In this document: one piece after another, positions 18,801 through 27,500 of the stretch
Position numbering within the stretch: position 1 is the stretch's first letter
Layout: every line of letters begins with the position of its first letter
From: Rhodothermus sp.
GTDB lineage: Bacteria; Bacteroidota; Rhodothermia; Rhodothermales; Rhodothermaceae
Length of the DNA: 64,000 bases
Assembly (NCBI GenBank): GCA_030950375.1
Contig: JAUZRN010000019.1
Location: 62,001-126,000, forward strand
Direction: 5' to 3'
The notes under the pieces: model-generated
The model's database searches: none
What the model was told of the DNA's origin: nothing
What the model saw: the letters and a program-made list of their open reading frames with translations, nothing else
Made by a program: the position numbers and the translations under genes

Positions 18801-19111
18801 TCCAGGCCCAGTTCCTTTTCGACTTCAATCTCGACGGGAAGCCCGTGCGTGTCCCACCCCGCCTTGCGCTCTACACGGAAGCCCTTCATGGTCTTGTAGC
18901 GACAAAAAATATCCTTGATCGTCCGGGCCAGGACGTGGTGGATGCCAGGCTTCCCGTTCGCAGTCGGCGGCCCTTCGTAGAAAGAGAACGTGGGTCCCTG
19001 CGCCCGTTGCGCAATGCTCCGGGCGAAGATCTGACGTTCCTTCCACCAGTGCAAAATCTCACGCTCGATTTCCGAATGCCGAAACTGTTCCACCTGCTTA
19101 AATCGCTTCAT
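15878..19111 (-). CDS. ileS: Isoleucyl-tRNA synthetase, eukaryote-like type 2
   Basis: This 1077-residue class I synthetase charges tRNA-Ile. The ATP-binding box is GPPTANGKPGIHHVLART, in which the HIGH motif appears as HHVL; KMSKSKGNVVDPF is the KMSKS loop. Editing and anticodon domains follow, and the C-terminus lacks the four-cysteine zinc module of the common bacterial type. Length and the GIHHV box point to the type 2 IleRS found in eukaryotes and some bacteria, a class known for reduced sensitivity to mupirocin. It heads the long minus-strand run toward lspA and lepB. An AAGGT just before the ATG may aid initiation. Confidence 0.95.
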   Translation of the reverse strand: MKRFKQVEQFRHSEIEREILHWWKERQIFARSIAQRAQGPTFSFYEGPPTANGKPGIHHVLARTIKDIFCRYKTMKGFRVERKAGWDTHGLPVEIEVEKELGLEGRAQVEAFGIEKYNAACRRSVLRYKELWDQLTERIGYWVDLEHPYITFENAYIETVWWLIKQIYEKGLLYRGYTIQWYSPGSGTVLSSHEVSLGYKEVDDPSAYVRFPVRGTERTYLLAWTTTPWTLISNVALAVGADISYVKVRREDPDRGTEYLVLAQDRMDVLRDESVEVVEAFPGRALVGMRYEPLFPYFKERFQEGEAWRVIAADFVSTEEGTGIVHLAPAFGAEDYEAARREGLPMINPITPEGTFTDEAPLVAGLWFKDADRVILRDLRQRGLLFRQETYRHNYPHDWRKGTPLMNYPVESWFIRTTAVKDRMIELNKTIRWHPPAIGQGRFGEWLRNNVDWALSRQRYWGTPLPIWQSDRNPDYIEVIGSIEELRQKLGGTFPPEAYNPETGALDLHRPYVDRLTWPAPDGGTMRRVPDLIDVWFDSGAMPFAQWHYPFENQEAFQRTFPADFIAEGVDQTRGWFYTLHAIATMVMDQVAFRHVVVNGLVLDEKGEKMSKSKGNVVDPFDVVERYGADPVRWYMISNAPPWENIRFSERELAATRRRFFNTLENVYAFFATYANVDDFVYPSTRMPLAERTELDRWIISRLNSTVAAVEAAYEDYHPTRAARAIERFVDELSNWYIRRSRRRFWSARTGEQENERDKQAAYQTVYECLETTALLMAPIAPFFSEWLYRALQEGCELQGPESVHLADFPKVNREAIDPVLEQRMTLARTIVSIVLALRNQARINVRQPLPRILVVTGTGVEREVVESVRSLILEEVNVKAIEYVEGTSRVVRRTAKPNYPRLGKRLGRLMKGVAARVAQLTEAEIDRYLREGRLVLEVEGQQIELGSEDLEIKSEGIEGWLVGQEEGVTVALDTNRTEELILEGLAREAINRIQNLRKKAGFAVTDRILVSYQASGQLAKALTRHGDWIRNETLAVALQLSEQPAGTHVETFDIDGERFTVGVQRVPAETTTGQQA

Positions 19112-19249
19112 ACCTTACGGTACTAAATCGGTTGACGAGTCGCCTCTGCACGCTCAGGAATCTCTGAAAAATACGCAATTCAGACCCTACACGGGCCCCT
19201 GGCCCGTTAAGAATGCTGGAGAAACGCCACATCCCTCTGGCAGGTCCGC

Positions 19250-19281
19250 TAAAAAAGTGCGCTCCCTGACAGGGAGCGCAC
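19250..19281 (-). terminator. Intrinsic terminator after malate synthase
   Basis: A perfect 11-bp stem (GTGCGCTCCCT at 19257-19267 with its complement at 19271-19281, 3-base loop) is followed on the minus strand by TTTTTT (19251-19256). It ends the malate synthase transcript 35 bases after the stop and insulates ileS. Confidence 0.9.
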
Positions 19282-19316
19282 CCCAACAACCCGCGCCTGG
19301 TGATTTTCCAACATGA

Positions 19317-20903
19317 TCAGCCCGGCACGGGCTCCAGCTGCAACAGCCGCTCGTAGGCCGGAAATGTCAGAAATTCGACAAACGCATCAGAAAGTACCAA
19401 TTCGTCGAGTACTTCGGCGGCCTCCCGATAGTGCGCCGTATCCCGTCCGCCCAGCCTGGCCAATTCTTCTTCGCGCACCTGGGCGTATAGTTCGGGCGTA
19501 ATCGGCCGACCGTCGTCCAGTCGGGCCTCGCGATGGACCCACTGCCAGAGCTGTGCTCGCGCGATCTCGGCCGTAGCCGCATCTTCCATCAGGTTAAAGA
19601 TCGCCGCTGCCCCATTGCCCGAAAACCACTGGTTCAGATACTGGAGCGCCACACTCACGTTGTTACGCAACCCGCCTTCCGTGACACATCCACCCGGCAC
19701 CCGGAAGTCCAGCAGGTCTTTGGCTGTCACCTGTACGTCTTCGCGCAACCGATCCTTCTGATGCGGCTGGTCACCCAGATAGCGATGGAACACCTCTTCG
19801 GCCACCGGCACCAGATCAGGATGGGCCACCCAGGTGCCATCAAAGCCCTGCCCGGCTTCCCGCTCCTTGTCCTTACGCACTTCGGCAAGAGCCCGCTCGT
19901 TCACCGCCGGATCGCGGCGGGAGGGAATAAAGGCTGCCATTCCACCGATGGCATGTGCCCCACGCCGATGACAGGTCTTTACCAGCAGTTCCGTATAGGC
20001 ATACATAAACGGCACCGTCATCGTCACCTGGGCCCGATCCGGGAAAATGGGCGCTGTCGCATGAAATTTCTTGATACAGCTGAAAATGTAATCCCAGCGG
20101 CCCGCATTCAATCCGGCCGCATGATCCCGCAACTCGAAGAGAATTTCCTCCATCTCCAGCGCAGCCAGGATTGTCTCGATCAGCACGGTAGCCCGAATCG
20201 TCCCACGCGGAATACCCAGATAGTCCTGGGCGAAGTTGAACACGTCGTTCCAGAGCCGGGCCTCCAGATGACTCTCCAGCTTTGGCAAATAGAAATAGGG
20301 ACCACTTCCCCGCTCCAACAACGCACGCGCATTGTGGAAAAAGTAGAGTCCGAAATCAAACAGCGAAGCACTGACAGGCTCGCCATCGATCCAGACATGC
20401 CGCTCTTCCAGATGCCAGCCGCGCGGGCGCACCAGTAACGTGGCCAGCCGCTCTCCCAACCGGTACTCTTTGCCTTCGGGCGACGTGTATTCCAGCGTGC
20501 GACGCACGGCGTCGATCAGGTTCTTCTGACCACGCACCACATTTTCCCAAGTGGGCGAAAGCGCATCCTCAAAGTCGGCCATGAACACCCGAGCCCCGGA
20601 ATTCAACGCGTTGATCATCATCTTACGATCTACCGGACCGGTGATCTCCACCCGCCGATCCTGCAGATCATCCGGACAGGGCGCCACCTGCCAGTCGCTC
20701 TCCCGAACATGACGCGTATGCGATAGAAAATCGGGACGCTCTCCTTCCAGCAAACGGGCCCATACCTCAGCGCGCCGCGCCAGCAAGCCCTTGCGGACCG
20801 CATTAAACTCGCGATGCAGGCCGGCCACAAAATCCATGGCTTCGGGCGTCAGCACCTGATCGGCTTCAGGCAGCCGTGCACCTCGGATTTCAATGCCATG
20901 CAT
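19317..20903 (-). CDS. aceB: Malate synthase A
   Basis: This enzyme condenses glyoxylate and acetyl-CoA to malate in the glyoxylate shunt. Key stretches are [28 protein letters not shown] (in outline, the MADFEDA metal/acid box), [22 protein letters not shown] and [15 protein letters not shown] choose the ATG at 20903 ([11 protein letters not shown]), which follows a good GGGAGGG ribosome site; a GTG at 20936 would add 11 residues. About 528 residues, normal for the A type. It is divergent from an IclR regulator across a short AT-rich region. Isocitrate lyase is not in this window. Confidence 0.96.
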   Translation of the reverse strand: MHGIEIRGARLPEADQVLTPEAMDFVAGLHREFNAVRKGLLARRAEVWARLLEGERPDFLSHTRHVRESDWQVAPCPDDLQDRRVEITGPVDRKMMINALNSGARVFMADFEDALSPTWENVVRGQKNLIDAVRRTLEYTSPEGKEYRLGERLATLLVRPRGWHLEERHVWIDGEPVSASLFDFGLYFFHNARALLERGSGPYFYLPKLESHLEARLWNDVFNFAQDYLGIPRGTIRATVLIETILAALEMEEILFELRDHAAGLNAGRWDYIFSCIKKFHATAPIFPDRAQVTMTVPFMYAYTELLVKTCHRRGAHAIGGMAAFIPSRRDPAVNERALAEVRKDKEREAGQGFDGTWVAHPDLVPVAEEVFHRYLGDQPHQKDRLREDVQVTAKDLLDFRVPGGCVTEGGLRNNVSVALQYLNQWFSGNGAAAIFNLMEDAATAEIARAQLWQWVHREARLDDGRPITPELYAQVREEELARLGGRDTAHYREAAEVLDELVLSDAFVEFLTFPAYERLLQLEPVPG

Positions 20904-20936
20904 GGATCCCTCCCCGAATTTGATTGCGGATTGCAC

Positions 20937-21003
20937 CCCAACTTAACACATTCTCTTGATTTTGTCAATCAATGAAATTATTTTTTGTTAAACGAAAATA
21001 ACA
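20937..21003. promoter_or_regulatory. Divergent promoter/operator region between aceB and iclR-type gene
   Basis: This strikingly AT-rich stretch contains the inverted repeat TTGATT (20956-20961), 5 bases, AATCAA (20967-20972). A TTGACA-like hexamer overlaps it on the minus strand, facing aceB. On the plus strand TATTTTTTG (about 20979-20988) is one base longer than the TAnnTTTG element. IclR proteins bind palindromes in such positions, so this is a likely operator for the neighbouring regulator. Binding is inferred. Confidence 0.45.
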
Positions 21004-21849
21004 ATGCAAAGTATCATGGCCAACCGTAAACCCGGCCGTGCACGTACAGGCGAACCAACGGGGGTACGTGCCTTAGCGCGTGGCCTCCGGCTGCTCGAAG
21101 TGCTGGGAAGTGGTGAGACGCTTTCGCTTTCGGAGCTGGCCCGACGCACCGCATTAACACCCAGCACGGCCTATCGACTGCTGGAGACGCTACGACGCCG
21201 GGGCTTCGTCGACTGGGACGAAACGACCGGCCTCTGGCGCATCGGTATGCGGGCATACGAGATCGGTCAGGCTTTTTGCCATCCGAATAGTCTTTCGGCG
21301 CTGGCCCTTGAAGCTATGCAACAGCTGGTGGCTCGGGTCAACGAAACGGTCAACCTGGCAGTCCTCGACGGCACTGAAGCGGTCTATATTCAACAGGTTG
21401 AAAGTAATCAGATGCTGCGCATGTTTACCCGGCTCGGCGCACGCGTGCCGCTACACTGCACGGGCGTCGGCAAAGTGCTGCTGGCCTGGCGGCCGGAGGA
21501 CGAAGTGCGTCAGTTACTGGGCCCCGAACCGTTTGTGGCGTTCACGCCGCAGACGCTGACCCGACTGGATGCCGTATGTCGGGAGCTGGCCCAGGTACGC
21601 CAGCAGGGATACGCCCTCGACCTCGAAGAGCGCGAAATCGGGGTGCGCTGTCTGGCGGCTCCGATTCGTGATGCAGCCGGACGCGTTATCGCTGCCCTCA
21701 GCCTTTCAGCCCCAGCCATTCGCCTGCCCAACGACCGGCTACCCCAGCTCGTCCCACTTGTGCTGGAAACGGCCCGGACGCTTTCTCTGCGGCTGGGCTG
21801 GCAACCAGACGCAACCCTTCCATCAGGGAATCCGTCCAGCCCTGCATAA
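21004..21849 (+). CDS. IclR-family transcriptional regulator
   Basis: This 281-residue regulator has an N-terminal winged helix-turn-helix (residues about 20-80, with LSLSELARRTALTPSTAYRLLETLRRRGF in outline) and a C-terminal IclR effector domain (about 95-270; GVGKVLLAW, GYALDLEEREIGVRCLAAPI, ALSLSAP). IclR of enteric bacteria represses the glyoxylate operon, and its divergent position to malate synthase makes the same target likely here. The effector is unknown. An ATG at 21016 is an alternative start. No Shine-Dalgarno site is seen, which is common in this phylum. Confidence 0.92.
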   Translation: MQSIMANRKPGRARTGEPTGVRALARGLRLLEVLGSGETLSLSELARRTALTPSTAYRLLETLRRRGFVDWDETTGLWRIGMRAYEIGQAFCHPNSLSALALEAMQQLVARVNETVNLAVLDGTEAVYIQQVESNQMLRMFTRLGARVPLHCTGVGKVLLAWRPEDEVRQLLGPEPFVAFTPQTLTRLDAVCRELAQVRQQGYALDLEEREIGVRCLAAPIRDAAGRVIAALSLSAPAIRLPNDRLPQLVPLVLETARTLSLRLGWQPDATLPSGNPSSPA

Positions 21850-21883
21850 AAGGGCCAGCGCACTGCGTAGCTCGTAGTTGTCT

Positions 21884-22242
21884 TCATCGAGCGTGCGATA
21901 ACCGTCGGCCATCATGTAGGAAATGATTGCACAACGCAGCCAGCGTGAACAGGACGTGGTTAGCCGGGGACAGGGCATGGCGGCGCAGACAGTGTTGACC
22001 CTGGCGCTTCCCGCTCATATCCCGGCAGGTATCCCTTGTCAGTTTCAGCAGAATCTGGACCAGACAGGCACAGGAATGCATCCGAGTACTGGTCTTCAGC
22101 ATATCGGGCAGCCGGTTAGTCCACGCCAGGACACCCTCGGCCAGCATCGGTGCCTGCGCGATGAACCACCGGCCAGCCTGTGCTTCCGGCCGATCGATCT
22201 GACGACGACGCGCCTTCAGGTGGGCTTCCCGGTGCGCCTCAT
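21884..22242 (-). pseudogene. Probable decayed gene downstream of punA
   Basis: A strong AGGAGG ribosome site (22255-22260, minus strand) precedes ATG at 22242, but that frame stops after eight codons (MRRTGKPT). Shifting frame gives a long coding-like stretch down to 21884 (EAHLKARRRQIDRPEAQAGR, FIAQAPMLAEGVLAWTNRLP, VLFTLAALCNHFLHDG). A third frame near its end (YMMADGYRTLDEDNYELRS) also looks coding and runs on into the 3' end of the IclR-family gene. This pattern suggests a gene broken by frameshifts. No family was recognised. It could instead be non-coding DNA with chance frames. Confidence 0.35.
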
Positions 22243-22286
22243 TCCCGCTTTCTCCCTCCTATAGCAGCATCACTACCAATGATTGT

Positions 22287-23156
22287 TCACGTTGTAGGCG
22301 CGGTGGTCTGCTGACCGACAGTTGCTACCACAGCCTTCATCAGGCGTGTCAGTCGAGGCTCGGCTTCGGCAGCAGCGGCCAGCACGGCTTCAAGCGACAG
22401 CGGTTCCAGCGCATCCGGGAAACATTCGTCGGTAATGACCGAGATGGCCATCACGCGCAGGTTCATGTGCCGTGCCACAATCACCTCAGGCACCGTGCTC
22501 ATGCCGACCGCATCGGCCCCGATAAGGCGCAGAAAACGATATTCTGCTTTGGTTTCAAGGTTGGGCCCCAACACCGCCACATAAACCCCCTGCTGGAGCT
22601 TGATGCCCAGCTCCAGCGCCTTCTCTTCTGCCAGACGACGCAGTTCCGGGTCGTAAGGTTCGCTCATGTCAGGGAAGCGTGGTCCCCAGGCATCGACATT
22701 CGGTCCAACCAGCGGATTCTGTCCCTGCAGATTGATATGGTCGGTGATCAGCATCAGATCTCCTCGCCGGAATAGCGGGTTCATGCCGCCGGCCGCATTG
22801 GAGATAAAGAGGGTATCGATGCCCAGGGTTGCCAATACGCGCACCGGGAAGGTTACCTGACGGGGCGTGTAGCCCTCATAAAGATGAAACCGTCCCTGCA
22901 GCGCATAGACGGGCACACCGTTCAACTGGCCAATGATCAGCCGTCCATGATGCGACTCGACGGTAGCGAGTGGAAAATGAGGAATCTCGTCGTAGGGCAA
23001 TGTTGTCTCGGCTTCAATTTCTTGGGCCAGTTCACCCAGACCAGTGCCCAGGATAATGCCCAGACGCGGCCGCAGCGTCGTATGCTCACGGATATATGTA
23101 GCCGCTTCTTCAACCTGGGCTCGGTACGTTTCGATGTCGAACAACGACTCCTGCAT
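22287..23156 (-). CDS. punA: Purine nucleoside phosphorylase (inosine/guanosine type)
   Basis: This 289-residue protein belongs to the trimeric PNP/MTAP family, which splits purine nucleosides with phosphate for salvage. Landmarks are [13 protein letters not shown] (phosphate site), [55 protein letters not shown] in outline, and [18 protein letters not shown]. The Asn in VITDECFP is replaced compared with NKA-type forms, but the overall family pattern is clear. It starts 8 bases after the DivIVA stop on the same strand and is presumably co-transcribed. The decayed frame lies 45 bases downstream. Confidence 0.94.
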   Translation of the reverse strand: MQESLFDIETYRAQVEEAATYIREHTTLRPRLGIILGTGLGELAQEIEAETTLPYDEIPHFPLATVESHHGRLIIGQLNGVPVYALQGRFHLYEGYTPRQVTFPVRVLATLGIDTLFISNAAGGMNPLFRRGDLMLITDHINLQGQNPLVGPNVDAWGPRFPDMSEPYDPELRRLAEEKALELGIKLQQGVYVAVLGPNLETKAEYRFLRLIGADAVGMSTVPEVIVARHMNLRVMAISVITDECFPDALEPLSLEAVLAAAAEAEPRLTRLMKAVVATVGQQTTAPTT

Positions 23157-23164
23157 GGCTTCGA

Positions 23165-24061
23165 TCAGTCCAGGTCTTTCAGGATACGACGGATCTTTTC
23201 AAATTCTTCATTTGCCTGTTCCGATGAAGGATCAGACTCCGGCTCGTCGGCCCCCTGCGAAGCTGGAGGAGGGGTTCCCACAATGCTGCGCACGGTCCAT
23301 CCTTTCCGTTCAGGAGGCATCTCGGGTGATGCAGCAGGTCCCGCCGGGGGCTCCGGAGATACCGACGGCTCGGGTTGCTCTTGAAACGTCGCAAAACGCG
23401 GCACCATAGGAGGAGCCTCACGCTCCACCATGCTTTCCTTCGCTTCGGCGCGCGACGTTTCTTCGAGGGTCGTACTTTCTGCGCCGGATCCTGCTATTTC
23501 GGATGCCTCCGAAGGCATGGGTTCATCGCGCTCGGCCTGCTGCACGGGCATTACGTCCGGCTGGTCAGCCGATGCCGCAGCGGCTCGCTCCGATTCCGGC
23601 GGCGAGGCCAGCGTACGGGCTTCAAACTTGGCCAGCACCTCCATCTCAGCCTGCAGGAAAGCCCGCAACCGGGCAATCAATTCATCACGGCGCTCGGCCA
23701 GCTCGGCCATGCGCTGCTGAAGCTGGCGGCGTTCTTGTTCAGCCCGCCAGCGGATTTCATCGGCACGCGCCTGTGCCTCCTCCAACAGGAGACGCGCCTT
23801 GCGTTCGGCCTGTTCAAGTGTCTGTCGAGCATTTTCGCGGGCTGTTTCCAGAGCCTGTTGTAGCGCCTCCTCAATACGGCGGTAGTGTGTCAGCTTATCC
23901 TCCAACTCCCGAATGCGGTCGGCCTGGCGGCGATTTTCCTCCAGCAGTTGCTGCCACTGCTCGGCAACGGTCTGCAGGAAAGCCTGCACTTCGGTCGTCT
24001 CGTACCCACGAAATGCCCGTGTAAAATCCTGCTTGCGAATATCCAGTGGCGTGAGTTTCAT
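23165..24061 (-). CDS. DivIVA-domain coiled-coil protein
   Basis: This 298-residue protein starts with the DivIVA/GpsB N-terminal domain ([32 protein letters not shown]) that binds membranes. A long coiled coil follows (residues about 35-150, Glu/Arg/Gln rich). The C-terminal half is disordered, with Pro, Ser and Glu, ending in an acidic segment and a short helix ([12 protein letters not shown]). DivIVA proteins mark curved membrane or poles and organise division or wall growth. DivIVA is classically studied in Gram-positive bacteria; its role in this lineage is not established. A TAnnTTTG promoter element lies 29 bases upstream. Confidence 0.88.
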   Translation of the reverse strand: MKLTPLDIRKQDFTRAFRGYETTEVQAFLQTVAEQWQQLLEENRRQADRIRELEDKLTHYRRIEEALQQALETARENARQTLEQAERKARLLLEEAQARADEIRWRAEQERRQLQQRMAELAERRDELIARLRAFLQAEMEVLAKFEARTLASPPESERAAAASADQPDVMPVQQAERDEPMPSEASEIAGSGAESTTLEETSRAEAKESMVEREAPPMVPRFATFQEQPEPSVSPEPPAGPAASPEMPPERKGWTVRSIVGTPPPASQGADEPESDPSSEQANEEFEKIRRILKDLD

Positions 24062-24089
24062 GATCGCCTCCCGGCTGGCTCCGTATATT

Positions 24090-24097
24090 CAAAGATA
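24090..24097 (-). promoter_or_regulatory. TAnnTTTG promoter element upstream of the DivIVA gene
   Basis: Read on the minus strand this is TATCTTTG, a full match to the Bacteroidota -7 element, 29 bases before the DivIVA ATG. It follows a run of eight T residues that may also end the YggS transcript. No good TTG was seen about 20 bases upstream, so confidence is moderate. Confidence 0.45.
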
Positions 24098-24121
24098 GAA
24101 AAAAAAGCGGCATGCTGCATT

Positions 24122-24856
24122 TCAGGCTTCCTGTCGAGGGCCAAACAGGGCACTTCCAATGCGCACATGGGTAGCGCCTTCCTCAATGGCCACCTCGAAG
24201 TCGCCACTCATACCCATCGAAAGATAGCGAAGTTGCACGCGCGGATTACGCTTCGGGGAATACGTTTCAGCCAATTGACGCAGCAAGCGAAACTGGGGAC
24301 GCACGGCCTCCGGATCTTCGGCCGGGGCCGCCAGCGTCATAAGTCCCACGATTTCCAGGTGTTCAAAAGGTGCCAGCGCATCCAGAAAATTATGGACAGC
24401 CTCCGGAGCCACCCCAAACTTGGTAGCCTCACCGGAAACGTTCACCTGCACAAAACAGGGAAGCACGCGGTTGGCCATGGTTGCCCGTCGCTCCAGGGTC
24501 TCGGCCAGCCGAAGGTTGTCCAGGCTGTGCAGCCAGTCGGCATGGGCTACGACCTCTTTGGCCTTGTTACGCTGCAGGTGACCAATCATGTGCCAGGTAA
24601 GGTCTCCGCCGTCGATCTGTCCAGGCAATACAGCCGCCTTGGCCACCAGCTCCTGCACGCGGTTTTCCCCAAAGTGTCGCAATCCAGCTTCCCACGCCGC
24701 CTGGATCAGCGACACGGGAAATGTCTTGGTAACCCCGATCAACGTTATTTCCTCAGGGGATCGTCCAGCGCGACGACAGGCGCGTTCTATCCGCTCCTGA
24801 ATGCGGGCCAGCCGTTCTCGTAAATCCGTACTGTCGACTACATATGCGGCAGCCAT
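24122..24856 (-). CDS. YggS/PROSC-family PLP-binding protein
   Basis: This 244-residue protein is the single-domain PLP carrier (alanine-racemase N-terminal fold) that buffers pyridoxal phosphate and keeps amino acid pools balanced. The PLP lysine lies in LIGVTKTFP, followed by GLRHFGENRVQE, WHMIGHLQRNKAKEV, CFVQVNVSGEATKFG, VGLMTLAAP and YLSMGMSGDFEVAIEEGATHVRIG in outline, the full set of family boxes. It is upstream of the DivIVA gene on the same strand; yggS next to division genes is a common arrangement. No catalytic activity is expected. Confidence 0.95.
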   Translation of the reverse strand: MAAAYVVDSTDLRERLARIQERIERACRRAGRSPEEITLIGVTKTFPVSLIQAAWEAGLRHFGENRVQELVAKAAVLPGQIDGGDLTWHMIGHLQRNKAKEVVAHADWLHSLDNLRLAETLERRATMANRVLPCFVQVNVSGEATKFGVAPEAVHNFLDALAPFEHLEIVGLMTLAAPAEDPEAVRPQFRLLRQLAETYSPKRNPRVQLRYLSMGMSGDFEVAIEEGATHVRIGSALFGPRQEA

Positions 24857-24978
24857 AGGCTTGCTTTTTTTGCGGATCGAATGTTCAATCCCCGGGAAAA
24901 GATTCCGACAGCGAAACCCGAAGCCCCCTGCGGGGGTAGGCTAAGCAGTTTCTCGACCGTATCAGGACACAATCAAGG

Positions 24979-25869
24979 ATGGCAGCATTTGCGTCTGCTT
25001 CGGAGCACGAACCAGTCTGGTGGTACGAAACAGGCACCGACGACGTAACCCTGGGCCTGCGCATGCGGCTGCTCCACCGGGAGCAAACTCCTTATCAGCT
25101 GCTGGAGATTTACGAGCATCCCTTTTTTGGTCGCGTACTGGTTCTGGACGGTAACCTGCAAACAACTCAGGGAGATGAGTTCATCTACCATGAAATGCTC
25201 ACGCATGTCCCCCTGCTGGGGGCCCTTCCGGCCAGTACGCAAAATGCTTCGGTGCTGATTATCGGTGGTGGTGATGGAGGAACACTACGCGAGGTGCTCC
25301 GCCACGACTGGGTGCGTCGGGTGGTCATGGTCGAAATCGATCAGGTTGTCATTGAGCGTTGTAAGGAGTACCTTGGATTTCATGGCAATTATGACGATCC
25401 TCGGGTCTCGCTAATCATTGGCGATGCCGCGCAGTACGTGGCAGAAGAAGCTGCACGCCAGCAGCCTTTCGATGCGATACTGGTCGATTCAACCGATCCC
25501 GTAGGACCAGGCGAAGTGCTCTTTACCCCGGAATTCATTCGCAACGCCTGGGCCTGTTTGAAGCCGGGTGGCGTGTTTGTCCGTCACCTGTGCATGCCCC
25601 TGTTTGACGGGCCAGTCGTACGCGACGGTGTTGCCCGGTTACGTCAGGTATTCCCGCGGGTCGAGGTCTACCAGGCTACCATCTTTACGTACGTGGGGGC
25701 TCAGATGGCGTTCGTGGCCTGCACCAAAGATGGCCATTCGGCACGCGAACCGCAACGTCTACTGACGGCCCGCTATTATAATCCCGATGTTCATCGCGCT
25801 GCGTTTGCACTGCCCACCTGGTGGATGACCGAATTGATTGACGCCCCGGCCGCAGAAGCAGGCCTGTAA
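24979..25869 (+). CDS. speE: Polyamine aminopropyltransferase (spermidine synthase)
   Basis: This 296-residue enzyme transfers an aminopropyl group from decarboxylated S-adenosylmethionine to a polyamine. Motifs seen are FFGRVLVLDGNLQTTQGDEFIYHEM in outline, VLIIGGGDGGTLREVL, VEIDQVVIERCKEYL, IGDAAQYV and ILVDSTDPVGPGEVLF, where the Asp pair and DxTDP box are catalytic. Thermophiles often use such enzymes for longer or branched polyamines, so the acceptor could be agmatine or spermidine as well as putrescine. It is a single gene, divergent from yggS; its upstream 122 bases contain a GC hairpin (near 24925-24940) but no clear promoter. Confidence 0.94.
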   Translation: MAAFASASEHEPVWWYETGTDDVTLGLRMRLLHREQTPYQLLEIYEHPFFGRVLVLDGNLQTTQGDEFIYHEMLTHVPLLGALPASTQNASVLIIGGGDGGTLREVLRHDWVRRVVMVEIDQVVIERCKEYLGFHGNYDDPRVSLIIGDAAQYVAEEAARQQPFDAILVDSTDPVGPGEVLFTPEFIRNAWACLKPGGVFVRHLCMPLFDGPVVRDGVARLRQVFPRVEVYQATIFTYVGAQMAFVACTKDGHSAREPQRLLTARYYNPDVHRAAFALPTWWMTELIDAPAAEAGL

Positions 25870-26008
25870 ATGCGGGTCAGTGGCCGAGGCAAGCCAGCCT
25901 GAGCGCCACGACAGCGTACGGTTCCTCCGAAGGCCCCTCGTTGCTCATTGATCGCGCCCAGAAAAGAGGTTGGGGTTACGTCCAGCCTTTTGGGTTATCG
26001 TAGCCTTT

Positions 26009-27469
26009 CTACAGATTTTTGATTTCGCCAATTAACTTCATCAGCGACTCTCTGGCATCACCAAAAAGCATGCGCGTGTTAGGCAGATAGAACAGTTCAT
26101 TTTCGATACCCGAGTAGCCGGGCCTCAGGCTGCGCTTGAGCACAAGCACCGTCTTAGCCTGGTCGACGTTCAGGATGGGCATTCCATAGATCGGGCTGTT
26201 TTTGTCGTAGCGAGCCGCCGGGTTTACCACGTCGTTGGCTCCAACAACCAGCGCGATATCGGCCGTGGCAAACTCGTCGTTGATCTCGTCCATTTCGTAG
26301 AGCTGGTCATAGGGCACATTGGCTTCAGCCAGCAGCACGTTCATATGTCCGGGCATACGTCCGGCCACGGGATGAATGGCATACTTGACCTCCACACCGC
26401 GCTCCTGCAGTAGATCGGCCAGCTCACGCACCTGATGCTGTGCCTGAGCCACAGCCATGCCATAACCAGGGACGATGATCACTTTGTTGGCATAGGCCAG
26501 CAGAATCGCCGCATCTTCAACGGTTGCCTCATGGACCGTTTTTCCTTCGGCAGCTGCCACGGCAGCACCATCTCCGGCCTCGCCTCCAAACCCCCCCAGC
26601 AACACGTTCAGCAGCGAACGATTCATGGCCTCACACATGATCCGGGTAAGGATCAGTCCCGAGGCCCCGACCAGGGCACCACTGACAATCAGCGCGGTGT
26701 TGTCCAGCACAAATCCGGTAGCAGCTGCCGCCAGCCCTGAATAAGAGTTGAGCAGCGAGACGACTACGGGCATGTCGGCGCCCCCGATCGGAATCACCAG
26801 GAGTACCCCCAGCACAAGAGCCAGCCCAGAAAGTGCTGCAATCCCCCAGACGACCGGATCCGGAACCGCTGGAAATGGGTCGGCCCCGGCCACTACAAAA
26901 CCCATCGAGATCAGGGCGCCCAAGGCTACCAGTAATGTCAGCAGACGCATCCCGGGGAAAAGCACCGGATTGCCCGTGATATATCCCCCCAGCTTACCAA
27001 AAGCCACAAAACTACCTGCAAACGTCACCAACCCGATCAGTACACTGAGCACCACCGTGATGGCCTGAACAGCATCGAAAGGCACCTGCTCCACGGCTGG
27101 AAGCAACGCAGCGATTGCCGCCGTGGGCTTTTCTGGAATCAGATACCGGGCCACTTCCGCAGTAGCCACCAACGCCGAAGCTAACCCTCCAAACCCGTTG
27201 AAAGCAGCGACCAGCTCCGGCATGGAGGTCATCTCGACACGTCTGGCCAGCACAGCGCCAATAGCTCCCCCGATCACCAGCCCGGCAATCATTTCAACAG
27301 GTGTCACAATCCGATGCAAAAACAGCGTGGCTACCACAGCCAGCAACATGCCCAGCGCCGCCAGTTGATTGCCTCCGCGGGCGGTCTTGGGCGACTGCAG
27401 TCGTTTGAGGCCCAGGATAAACAGGGCCGCTGCCAGCAGGTAGGTCAGATCAATCAGCGTGGTCTTCAT
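26009..27469 (-). CDS. pntB: NAD(P) transhydrogenase, beta subunit
   Basis: This 486-residue subunit has about eight to nine membrane spans in its first 300 residues (proton channel domain II) and a C-terminal NADP(H)-binding domain III. The latter shows VIIVPGYGMAVAQAQHQV, the GRMPGHMNVLLAEA loop and IALVVGANDVVNPAA. With the two alpha proteins it couples proton influx to hydride transfer from NADH to NADP, supplying NADPH. It is the last gene of the pntA1-pntA2-pntB operon. It converges on speE with a 139-base spacer lacking a strong terminator. Confidence 0.97.
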   Translation of the reverse strand: MKTTLIDLTYLLAAALFILGLKRLQSPKTARGGNQLAALGMLLAVVATLFLHRIVTPVEMIAGLVIGGAIGAVLARRVEMTSMPELVAAFNGFGGLASALVATAEVARYLIPEKPTAAIAALLPAVEQVPFDAVQAITVVLSVLIGLVTFAGSFVAFGKLGGYITGNPVLFPGMRLLTLLVALGALISMGFVVAGADPFPAVPDPVVWGIAALSGLALVLGVLLVIPIGGADMPVVVSLLNSYSGLAAAATGFVLDNTALIVSGALVGASGLILTRIMCEAMNRSLLNVLLGGFGGEAGDGAAVAAAEGKTVHEATVEDAAILLAYANKVIIVPGYGMAVAQAQHQVRELADLLQERGVEVKYAIHPVAGRMPGHMNVLLAEANVPYDQLYEMDEINDEFATADIALVVGANDVVNPAARYDKNSPIYGMPILNVDQAKTVLVLKRSLRPGYSGIENELFYLPNTRMLFGDARESLMKLIGEIKNL

Positions 27470-27500
27470 CGGTAGGCCAACAGGTTAAAGTCCACCAGCA

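Noticed and set aside
20904-20936. GTG start of malate synthase at 20936
   Set aside because: The ATG at 20903 has a GGGAGGG ribosome site and matches the usual N-terminus.
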